From Pipra filicauda (lineage: Eukaryota; Chordata; Aves; Passeriformes; Pipridae), in assembly GCF_003945595.2 (NCBI RefSeq), contig NW_024104532.1:5827501-5891500 (forward strand): DNA of 64,000 nucleotides, written 5' to 3'. The stretch's first letter is position 1; every line of letters starts with the position of its first letter. The translations under genes were made by a program, and so were the position numbers. This document shows positions 35,713 through 47,700 of this stretch, piece after piece. Below the pieces are notes generated by a model. The model saw nothing but the letters and a program-made list of their open reading frames with translations, did no database searches and was not told the origin of the DNA.

Positions 35713-38700
35713 GTAAGGAAGGTTGATATTCTTTACTCTGTGAGCATAGAAAGGTTCCTGCTGCGTGCCCAGAGCCAGGAACCTTCCCTGTTAGCAGCAC
35801 TGCAGAGTGCTTGAAGTGAGAGAGAGCGTTTTGTTTGTAAATCTGGCTGCTGTTTCCGTGTGATATTTGACTGTTTCAAGTTCGTTGCAGCAGGAATTGA
35901 ATTGACTCCCAGGCTGAGACAAAGCCAGACTGCCTTTCTCCTTACAAAAACTTCCCAGCAGCTGTTTTCCCACAGAGTTTTCAGGTGCTTCCTGGCTTTT
36001 GAGGGCATTTCAGGCACTTTGACTTTTGGGCAATACACTGCTTTTGACTGATAGCAATTAAGTCAGTAATTGCAGAGCTGTAACTGTTAGTGGTGGAGAA
36101 AGTATTTCACATCACTGCTCCTCAGTTTCCCCTGCATTGGAAAGGAAGGAGCCTGCCCAATGATGCTGCTGATCCTGCCAAAGTACTGGGAGGTTCACTA
36201 GTTAAAAATACTAAATTTGACGCACTCACTGACTGTACCTAGGGATGAGTTACTAGGCTAATTTTAAAATTCAAAGTTCTTTCTGTCATTTTCTTTAACA
36301 GTACAAAAGCTTTTCTTGAATAATGAGGATGTGATGTTAGACCTGTTAAAGGAGCTTGGCTTAGATGGAATTTGGGCTAGAGACTTGTGGCTTCACCTTT
36401 CCTACATTATATTCCTGGACTTCCATTTCTCCCACCTGAACTATTCTTTTGTACAATGTCTCTACAAACGTTTTCATGGCACATAAAATCTCGGCTGAAA
36501 GGGCTGTTGCATCCCAGAGCATTGGGCAGAACTGCAGAGCTGTAAATGTCTGGCAGGCACAGGACAGGTGTCCTCCCCTGCGTTGCATTGTCCTCCCGGG
36601 GTCCTGGAGCCGTGCACACGTGCAGGTGTTGCTGGGGGAGGCCCTGTGTCCTGTGGCCATGAGCTGGCATGCTTGTCCCAGGAAATCTCTGTGGCACCAA
36701 TAAGGGTCTTGGATGGATCACACACCAAAACCAGGCATCCCTGCAGAGCTCCTCTCTCAGGTGTTCCCACTGGACCACGTGGCAGTGCAGCCCTGAGCCA
36801 CGGGCTCCGGGTCCCTTCCCAGGAGCGCTGCCTGGACACATCACAGCCAGGGGTAGGGGGGTAGGGGTGGGTGGGCAACATGGCCCATCCCGGAACGTTC
36901 TGCTGCAGCACTGGGAGGTGCCTGGGGGCCAGGTGGGAGGGCAGAGTGGGTCCTTGGGCTGCCGACAGATGGTCCCCATGTGGGGACCCTGCTCTGTCCA
37001 CATGGACACTGCTCTGACCGTGGGGACCCTGCTCCATCCGCAGGGCTGTGACAGCAGCGACACCCTTGCTGGGAGCCACCAGCTCTCCAGGGAAGCTGCA
37101 GGAGCTGCTTGTGCCGTTCGTGTGAGTTACGAACCATCCAACGGTGACAGGTTTCAGTCACTGCTATCCCAGGCTGACATTCCAGCTGTCAAGGAGGTTA
37201 TAGTTTTTCCAACTGGACTCCCCTGGATAAAAAAGCACAGGTAGTCTCCTCTGGTTTTCTTTTCCCTCACTCATTTCATGTTTCTTTTACTGGTTCTCAG
37301 GGCAGGTAGGTACTTACTGCTGATACATAATGTCAACATCCATCAGTCTGCAGCTTCCACAAGTTTTCAAGACCAGTTTTAGGACCAAACTCCTGGGAAT
37401 CAGCAGAGACAGCGAGTGGTGGGGTAGCAGTGGCTGCAGCTGGCTCCCTGGCACTCTGAGCTCCTGTGCCTCTCTGGGAAGGGACATAAAACACATTACA
37501 CTGAAATGCTCTTAGACTTAATTAGTTACTTAATTATAAAACACTTTGTAATCCTCAGTTGCAAGGTGAAGAATGCAATGTATTAGTCACCTTTTGGTTT
37601 TGGTGGTTTTAAATACCTGCATTCAGGACCAGCCGTTATTTGGGTGCTCCAGTGGGATTTGGAGCCTCCCCTGTGCTGGCACCTGGTCACAGCAGGGACA
37701 CGTTTGCCTGTGAAGTGCAAAGACGAGACACTGATGAGGGTGACTTGCTATCACCCTACACCATGGAGTGCTTGAGTTCCAGGGTATTCACCTGAAGGAA
37801 TCTGGATAAGCAGAGGCCTCCAGATGATGTGAACTTCAGAGTAGATGCTTTTTGTCAGGAATCACAGTGAGAGCAGCTACTGTGCAGTCCTGCTCATCCC
37901 ACCACAGTGCTCTCCCGGGTACTCGGAATTGCAGTGTCCGTGTTCTACTGCAGTGGAAGGTCATATGCTCCCCAAAAACAGACTGCCCTGATCTGCAAGG
38001 GCTGTTAATTACCCCTAATGCTATCCAAACCTTGTGCTACAGAGCAAACACAATTGACATGCCCCATGTTGTACTGCAGCCAGAGCTGCCATCCAACACG
38101 GGATATGGGCTGGGGTTTGTTTTTACCAAGGCTGTTCTATAAATAAACTTCCTTTACTCCCTGGAGCTGAGAAAATCACAAGTTTGATCAAAGTTTCTCT
38201 CTCAGCAGAGATGTTTCCTTGCCAGCTCTTTGCTCTTCATCCCCATAAGCATCCATGAAGGCAAAAAGTAATATAAATCCCTCCTCACCCAGCAAGCCAA
38301 GAGCTCCTCTCACTCTGAGCAGGAAGAGTGAGCAGGCCCCCGCAGGGCTGCTGGATTAGCACAAACACAGCACTCTGTTTTTAGCCAGGAATTTCCCAGA
38401 GCCAGTTGTTAAAATACAGGGAATTTTCTAATTACAGCCCATCCCAAGCTATTTATTTGCTGGCATTTAAATCCCTTTTGAATCCACTTCCTATGAGCTA
38501 CCGTGGGGTGGGCACGTGCTGGGTTTGTGCACGTGGGCCCGGCCGTGCATATCCACAGCCAGGCTGTGCCAGATCCTGCACAGCCTCCATGGAGCAGCCA
38601 CTCCAGCAGTGCAGCCCTGAGCACCTGGCACTGCCCTAAGCCCCCAGCACCACCCCGCAGCTGCTCCCAGCACCTCAGGCCAGGCCTTCAGATCTTTAAC

Positions 38701-41700
38701 ATCAATGCAGAGAGGACAAGACTTTGGATTTTCAGGATCTTCACGTAATAAACTGTCTGGAATTTAAGAATAAAAGGATCTGCTGGGAGGTATATGCGTA
38801 AATAAGCCACGCCGAAGCCTTTGAACTCTTAGGAACCGCCCCTGGCATGTGCCAGGTGTGGTTAAGGCTTGTACTGAAGCTCCTCCTCAGCCGGCTGCAG
38901 CCCCGCTGCGAGCTGAGCGCGGCTCTGCCGCTGGCGAGCAAGCAGACCGTGTGTGCTGAGGTGTGCAGGAACCACTTCTGATGGGGTGGATGACCCAACT
39001 GCACCCTGCACACGGCAAAACTCCGTCCAGGCCACTAAACAGCTACTTGGGCGCTGAACTTTGTCATGCAACAAACATGGGACAGTGAGCTAGAGGAGAA
39101 AAATTCCGAGTATGACAGCTTGCCTTGGGAAAACACAGACCACGCAGATTTAACTGTGACTTGGGCTATTTTATCTTTGCATGAACTGAGTGCTTAACAC
39201 CCCCCTCCAGCATTTCATGGGAGATAGACAGATAACACCTCTATTGGGATAAAAATACTCTGCACTCCAACGTCCCACCTTCACACGGACGTCTATAGAT
39301 AGTGCCTGCATCTTGGTATTTTCTTCTCCTCCGGAATCATCTCCAGCTCCTTTCTAGATTTGACAGACAGCACTTGGATTGTTGGAGCTTCTTGAAGTCT
39401 TCTTCAAAGCAACCTCCATATTTGCACCCACCAGAGGCAAACACATTTCCTGGCCCACTCACTGAGCCAACCCCCCTCCTCACCCTCCCAGAACCCCCAG
39501 CAGTTCTCATGCAGTCATGGCAATGACCTCAAAACGTGTCACATCCCCTTGAGCTGGACAGCCACTGCAGGGACCTCACAAACTCGGGGATGCTGTCCAG
39601 GCCCAGCTCTGCCTGAAGTGGTGGTGCTGGCTCCTTTCATACCAGAGACAGGGAGCATCCTCTTGCCCCACAGCTGCTGGGGGTGGCAGGTGTGCACCAT
39701 GGGGCCCCTCAGCTGGACACGGAGACACTTCATTTGCCTACAAAATTCTGTGTGGCCTTGTGGCCTTTCTGGAGAAAGGGCTTGTCCCAACTCTCCTCCA
39801 CCATCACTGTTGCCTCATTCTAGCAGAATGAGCAGCTGTTCCTGCAGTTCTGGTGGCACCTTGTGCAGGACACTGGTGTGTGCCTTTTGTCCCTTTGCAT
39901 GTAGTTTTAGTACTTTTATCTACTGCAAAGAGAGTGGGGTCACCTCAATATAGACTGATGGACAACCCACCCCCCAAAAACTGTGTGTGCAACAGTCCGG
40001 GCGTGGGGCACTCCTGGGTGGTACCAGAGGTGGTGGAAAGCCAAAGGACCTCCATGGCCAACAGCAGGAGCCAGTTTCCCTGGTTTTACAAAATTAGGTA
40101 CCAAGCTGCAAACACATAAAAGTGTTTTAATTTGTTTCCAAGGCAATGAGTCAGGCTCAGATGGCGAGTCAGGAATAGCACAGCAGGGCTGGCTCCTCTG
40201 CGAGCTCACCTGCACAGTGCCGTGGTCAGCCAGGAGCCTCAAAGTCTGAGTCCTCCTTTTCTCACAGCTTCCCTGATGGTCACTGACTACTGTCACTGGG
40301 ACCATGGAGTCGGTCACTGGCCTGAGTTTGTCATTTTCCCTCTGGACAGAAGGGAGAGGAGGAGGCAGATTCCCGTGCAGCTCTGCAGTGTGCCAGGGCT
40401 GGATGTAGCAGGTGTCCTGACAGAGGTGAGGGCCCTCCCTGCTGCCAGCACTGTCTTGGCTTGCAGAATGCCTGGGCCCGGTGCCCATGGGCAGAGGTGG
40501 CTGTGCTGCCCAGGGCTGGCAGTGCTGGCTGAGGAGCCACATCAGCACTCCCCTTCCCGGCACAGGGAGGGCACTGAACTGGCAGGGAGAGGACTCGGGA
40601 GCAGCAGGAGGAGGAGGGAGAGGGATGCAGGTTTCCTCCCTGCACAGTAAACAGCCACTTCTGAGAACGGCGGTGCTGAGGCAGAGCATCAAGACTGGGC
40701 ACGCCGAGGGCTGACACAGTTTGTTTTCCGTGCAGCTTAAACCCATGACACACAACTTAACCACTGCCCGGGACTGCTGACGGCAGCAGAGACACATCTG
40801 ATACGGCAGCAGCGAGGGAAGAGGCGTGAAAGGGTTTCATGCAGACACTGCAGCTCGAACACGCTGGCCCCAGTCCCCAGCATCCCCTTGCCGTGCCCTG
40901 CCCGTGTCCCCTCCTTCCTCTCACAGACCCGTCCCTGCTCCCTCTGCAGCTCCGCCGGCATCCAGGAGCAAAGCCCTGCTCAGGTCCAGCTCCTGCCCTG
41001 TGTGCACCTGGGCACTCCTCCTGCCCACCTGAATCTCTCCAGTGTTTCACACAGGCAAAGCAAAGCCTGATCCAGCCCTGGCCTCCTGAGCAGTATGGGG
41101 ATGTCACTGACACGTGGCCGGGCATTCCCCATGGGGTTGTACACTGGCCACGGTACCTCAGCATCCCTCAGCCGCTCCATCAGAGAAGCTGCTCTGTGTT
41201 TTCTTTAATCATTTTCCTCATTTTTCATGTCACCTTTGCATTAAAAAGCCAGAACTACAATAGGCCACTTTCAGAAGTGACATGAACCTCTATCATCAGG
41301 GCATCACAGGGGTGTGAGTTAGCAAAGGGGTAAGTGCTCCCAGTCCCTCTACCATCACCCCTGCAGCTGGAGCAGCACAAAACCACCTAAATCCATACAA
41401 TTCACATCTTCAGCATCCCCCCATGATGGCCAGTCAGCTCAGGGGCAGATGGCCACCACTGTTAGCCATGGCCTCGTCTTCCAGCAGGCACAGGAGGGAA
41501 TTAGGAAGATCTGGTGAGCTCCAGGGCTGACGTAAGCAGGAGGGACTGGCTTTGTTCTCTCTGCTGCACACAGTCTGCATGTGCTTGGAAGATGGGAACA
41601 ATCCTCCTCGGGGGAGAAATAATGCAGAAACCACCCAACTGTCTGAATCCTCAGAATATAATTATATGAAGAGATTGAAATGACAAGTTCACTTTTGAAG

Positions 41701-44700
41701 GTTTTGTTCTCTGTGACAAGGCTGAAGTTATCTCCTCTGCGAAACGCAGAAAAACAGAATTGTAATGGCAATTAATTTACATTCAAATAGCTCTTTTCAT
41801 CCACCTGGATCCTGCAGAGCCCTGAACTTTGCTAGCTGAGCACACAGAACAGGGAATGGGACTCATTCATCCCATGGAGACGCAGGCAGTCAGTGGCAGG
41901 AGCCGAGGTGGCTCTCGGGAATCAGAACGAACAGAGATGTTATTGATCATCTCTGTGAAGAGCCAGCGTGTCCGTTTCCTTTGGCATCAGCGTGTGGATA
42001 ACACCCATCTCCATACGTTCAGTGTGTAAGTCACAGCCCATCAGGAGTGTGGCCTGGGTTGTGCCCTCAGATCTGTCCTGGAGTCACTGGTTGCCTCCAG
42101 GTGAGACATTTGTGCTGCCTGATTTTTGCTGACATTTGTGCTGACGGGTCTCCTGCGGGAGGCCCTTGGGAAGAACAAGGGAACAAGTATGACCTCCCTT
42201 TTCTCTGGCTTTTCGGCATCACCCAGATCTGGATCAGTCCCTGGGGATTTACTGCAGAGACATTCCTCTGGAGGGGGAGGAGAGAGCAGGCCTGGGGCAG
42301 CGGGCTGCCTTCAAGTGCCTTCAAGGGGCAGGATGGAGCAGAGCAAGGAGCCACTCCAGGGCATTCCCTTCACGTGGTTAGGAAAATCAGAGCTGGGGAA
42401 ACACCGAGGTGCAGGTCCAAGCCTGTCTGAGGCCATTCCTGATCCATCTGCCAGCAGCATCCCCAGACCCATGGGTCTGCCCCCACAGCTGGATCAGTAG
42501 GGTGCCCACCGAGGTTTGAGGGGTTGGGTCCAATTCTGCGTCAGCCACGGCAGTAAATCAGAAGGAAGCACCCCTGGACATCCGTAGCAATGAGCTGTTC
42601 CAAGGATTCACATGCCCCTCATCCTACATGTCCATCCGCACAGTCAGGGAAGGTGGTGAAGTCAGAGCATCTGGGACACAGAAGGATCCCATCCAACGTC
42701 TCCAGCTGTATCTCACCGAGCTGTGCTTGGAAGTGGGTGCAGGAGTGAATGGATCCCAGAGCAGGGACATTCATGGCCTTAGCCTGGAGTATCCAAAGTA
42801 TCCTCAAGTATCCATTCATGGCCTTAGCCTGGAGTATCCAAACTGTGGCTCAGTCTCCTCCAGCAGAGCCGGTGTCACCATGGGGCCATGGGGTAGTTTT
42901 AAAGGGAGTTGCCTGGGACAAGGTTTACAGGTGTTCCCAGCTTCCATCAGCAGCCTCTCCTCTTCTCTGAGCTCCTGGCTTTGCTCCTGGTGACTCCCTC
43001 CCCAGCCAGCCTTACATGCTGCTTCTCCTTCTCCTTTTTGTCAATTCCCATGCTCTGAGTACAGGGTCTTACATGAATCCCCTCCTGCCAATCACAAGGA
43101 GTTATAACCAGCTCTTTTCAGATCATTACAGAGTTCATTTCTCCACAAGAAAGAGAAGCCCTGAGTTGCTTCCTCACACACGTACGTATTTTTAATCTGC
43201 TGCTTTGTTTTGTGCGGAGGGAGACTCAGGCATTGGATGGCTGCCCTGGCACAGCCTGCTGCCAAATGCCAAAAATAGCGAAAAAAATAAAATCTTTTCT
43301 CCCTTATTGGCCTCAAATCCACTGAGAATGGGGGAAAAGCATTGAGGTGCATCTGCCATGACCATCCCTGCTGGTGGAGTGGCCAAGGAGAGAAAAGCAT
43401 CTCACCCAGAGACAGTGCTGCCGTGGGGGGGTTCTGGTTCCACACCTGGTGTTACCTGCTGCATTCTCTCCCTGGGGCTCGGCCTGAAGTACCTCCTGTG
43501 CCTGGCAGGGACAGGGTCCTGTCCCACTCAGATGTGATGGAGGAAAAAACAGAGGGGAAAAACCAGAAAAAATGAGGCAGCGTTGAAAAAAGTTACAACC
43601 ACCCACAAAATGGGTTTCTTATCTCTAGTTTCTCCCTCTCTGCTACTGGGCAGCAAAACTACACAAATTATCAGAAACCTTCAGCTGAGTTTTCCACAGA
43701 GCTGCTCCCACTGTTTTCCCAGAGAGATATTCAGACAGACACCAAACCCACACTAGGGACCAGCCAGCCTCTGCAATATTTGGCTGAGCATTTTGCTGCC
43801 ACTACCACCCTGCTAAATTGAAATGCTGCCTTGGATTAACAAAAAGCAACTGGACATGCTAATGGGAGAAAACTCCACAAAACTCCCTCCTGCCCCTGCA
43901 CCCAGGACCATGTCCTGGCCCAGGAAAGCCTCTCCCTCTGCCCTCAGCCCGGGGCGAGCCACCTCCAGGCACTCCTTGTCTTTATCGCCAGGTTAATTAG
44001 TACCTCAGTTTCTGCTTTGCAATTAACCTACTTTAAACAAGGCAAAACAGATGCCTTGGAGAGGATCTGGGACACCCAGGAGTGGACAGAAACCAGCCCA
44101 AGCTGAGACAGGGATCAGATCAGATCAGATCTGCGGCCACAGGAGAGCGATGGGCCGTGGGGGTTCTGCTGCCCAACCCCAGCGCCAGCGTTGTGGCTGC
44201 CACAGGGTGGGTCTGGTGTTCCTCTTTGTCTTTCCTGCTTCCTATGAACATATTAAAAACCAGTGACCCAGGTGCACATCTTTCTGAAATCTTCAGCTTG
44301 CAGCTTTATTTTGTGATGGGCCTGTACAGTAAAAACCACATTAGTTGCTCCCTGTGGGTAGATAAAGGCTTGGTTTATATCCTAAATAAAGTTGGGAAAT
44401 CACTGGGATATTTTTGGTTCAGTATATGAACAGCCAAACAAAATTAAAAAAAAAAAATTAAAATAGCAAAAATTATAGACTTTGAAAAAATCTGACTTGG
44501 GCTGGGAGATGTGAAAGGGCACAAAAGTGGGAGGAAAGAGTGAAAGAGGAGGTGAAGAACTGAAGGTTGTGAGTGTGCTTAGAGGAAAAAAGAGCCCATC
44601 CATCCAACCATCCAGCCATCCATCCAAGTCCTGTCAGCCAGCCACAGGACACAAACACACCTCTCCCACCTGGTTTTCGGTTATTTATCCCAGTCTGCCC

Positions 44701-47700
44701 TCCTGTCTCATCCTTTTGCTTACTGAAGAAAGAATATTCCAGGCTCTGAGCACCCCGTTGTTGGCTCCCTGTTCCCACTTAGCACCAGGCATGCATTTCA
44801 TTGCAGAGTTTCTCTTATTTTTAATATATTTCCATAACTCGTTCTTGCGGCCTTTAATGTTTTGCTGTATCTTGCCATTCCCTCGCATCCCGGACGCTGG
44901 TGCTGCTCCTTCCCAAGCCCTGTTCTCACACTTTGCAGGAGCCCTGTTTGTTTTCTGGTCGCTCCTGAGGCAAACCCAAGGTCTGTGCTCCTAATCCTTG
45001 TGTAACACCAGCAAGTCTGTCCCTGAGTGGTTCTGAAGGAGAACTGCCCACCCATGTCTTCTATCGCCGGGATCTGTTTTTCTCATGGGAAAGCACGTAC
45101 GTCCAGGAGTGTGTTTGCAGGGAGTTTCCATGGCCCTGGCACGGATACAGTCCCTGTTTTCCATAGGAGCTCAGATCTGATGGAGAACAATGCTGGCCTG
45201 AGCCTCACTTTCCCCACTCAGTGTCACTGAGCCGAGCACATGTGTTTACTATGAACACAAATTAACAGGCAAGATGAGTTAATTAGAACTAAACATTAAA
45301 CTAATTGCTTCCCCTTTCAAAGGCTTTGAAGTAAAAGCAGTACATGAAATTTTTCTCTTCTTGATTCCTTTTTTCTACCAAGCATCAGTGTTTGGGAATG
45401 CTGGAAGATGTCTTCTTCCCAAAACCTAAACAATTTCCATGGGAAATTTGACCTTTTCCACACTTCAGGAAACTAATGTTGAATTTCTCTCTTCCACCTT
45501 CCTGACCTCTCAAAAGTGGCTGAGGGGGAGGGAGCTCTACAGGAGTCCTACCTGAGCGTTGGGCACTGACACAGGTGGGTTTGGGGAAATCTACAGTAAA
45601 AGACTGGAAAAGCCAGAAAGTGTCACTGATACAGAAGTGCCATCTCCTGTGAGATCGGTGGGATGGGGTGACTATGGCTTGAAGAAACTGCAGGCCAGGG
45701 CCCTACTCAGCAGGCCACAGCACTTGGCAGCCTCTAAAGAAAGGAGAAGGACAATCCAGACCTGTAGAGACCAGCACAGAAGCTGCTGAAAAGCCTCTTG
45801 TCCCTGTCCAGGCACCAGCAACTCTGGTTAAAACTTATCAAGGCTCTAGAGCTGGGGACAATCCTGGTTTCCCCTTTTCTCAGCACAGAGCTCACACATA
45901 TCTGTGCCACCAGCTCAGAGGCTCAGTATTTGTGTTATCCCTTAAGACTGAAGACTGCACTGTGCCAGGGACCCATCGCTGCAGGGTGGATGGGAGCTCC
46001 AGAGTGGTCTGGTACAGGCAGGGCTCAGCACAGCAGCTGTTTTAGAGGAACTTTGTAATTTTATTTTGATGAGTAGAAATGGTAAAGTTCTCTCATCTTC
46101 TGGTTTTGGTGTATCTCCTCTTTCTCATATTACACTGCAGCAACGATAACATTCAGCCACCCCTTACTGTAACCCTGGTAAAGGCTGAAGTAACACCACA
46201 GTCCCAGGTGTTAAAGGGTGAGAGAACTATGTGAGAGCAGAACCTGCACTCACCTTGCTCTGCTCTGTTCTCCTTGCAGGTGACAGCCACCAGGTCAGTT
46301 GGATGATGGCTGCGAGCTCCAGCCCTTCTAAAATAGAAATACTTGGGTCATTAAAATAGACATTGTTAGGAGGAGACCTCATAGCAGGCACTCAGATCCC
46401 ATGGGAAGACTAGTTTAAGGCCTTAACTGTTTCTTAATATTCTTAAACAAGTCCAGCCTGCTTTTCATCTTGATACAAACTTAGCATAAGTATTTGGGAG
46501 CTTGTCTTCATTAGTAAAACCCATCAAGAAAGGATGTGGGTAGTTAATCCCAACAGATGCATGCTTAAGCCTTAGACCTCTACATTTTTTTCCCAGTAAT
46601 TACGAATGCTTTTGGGGAATTCTGTCTGTGTCAGATGAACTGCAGGGGCTGTTTCTCTCCCCCCAGGTGCCACGAGCCAGGGCCCTGTACACCTACCGTG
46701 GGCACAACCCCGGGGAGCTGCGGTTCAACAAGGGGGACATCATCGTGCTGCTCCGGCAGCTGGACGAGAACTGGTACCTGGGGGAGGTCAACGGGATCAG
46801 TGGCGTTTTCCCAGCCAGCTCTGTGCAAGTCATCAAGCACCTGCCCCTGCCCCAGCCCCTCGGCAGGGCCCTCTACAACCTCGACCTGCGGAGCCGGGAC
46901 AAGGCGGAAAACAAGGACAGCCTGACCTTCCATAAGGTACCACCCGCGGCACCGGGACACAGCTCCCCTGCAGTGCACGGTGCTCTGCCACTCCCCAGAT
47001 CCTTGGGAGCTCCTTTGGGGTATCAGGACGGTTCCGAAGTCCCCTCAGACACTGCTGCCAGCAGTTAAACACCCCCCAATGCCCCACAGGCACACAGAGG
47101 AACAAGGGGTACCCAGAGAGGGAGGCAGGTGCCCCCCAGTTCAGCCAGGGCCAGCTCAGTGCATCGCAGGCGGCATTCCCAGTGCTCCCAGTGCTGCAGC
47201 TCTGGAGGCCATCCAGCCACTCCGCTCCCTGACAGAATTTTTTTAGCACTGGTCTAGACATTAATTGTGTTGTGCAGCTTAGCTTGAGATGCAGAGTGTA
47301 AATGGCACCAGCACCAATTCCTAGAAATAAAATTAATACTTGTAATGCCCATAATTACAGCAAGCTCTGCTTTGTGGCTGTTCTATAGGAGGACATGAGC
47401 AAAACACCTTATTTGAAGCTCTAATAGATTTTGTAAAATGTCTTTTCATTTAATGAAATCATTTTAGCTTCAGTAATGACTTATTTAAGTCTGGCGTTAA
47501 CAGACACAAGTTAGTCAGGGACACATAGACCCACCAAGGAATTAGAAATTAATCCTGGAGAAGGCAAAGGTAGGGCTGCTGGTGAGAGACACGAGGCTTC
47601 TCTTGGCTCTGACACGCAGTTTGTGCCCCCTTTTTTCGCATCTCCTGGTATTTGGAGAGGCAGAAGAATGTTTCCAGTTCAGGCTAGAGCTTGATCACAG

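Larger units (their letters stand above)
35713..46666 (+). other. SH3RF2: SH3RF2 intron 1
   Basis: The largest intron of the gene (10,954 bp, GT-AG, phase 0). It contains a 45-bp-period duplication (42769-42842), a CATC microsatellite (44596-44626), a poly-A run (about 44446-44458) and a homeodomain/TCF-site-rich AT block at about 45230-45330. Long frames, for example 285 codons on the minus strand at 39940-40797, have no recognisable domain. Confidence 0.8.

Noticed and set aside
39940..40797. 285-codon open frame on the minus strand
   Set aside because: No domain, and the frame is overlapped by equally long plus-strand frames in stop-poor GC-rich intronic sequence.
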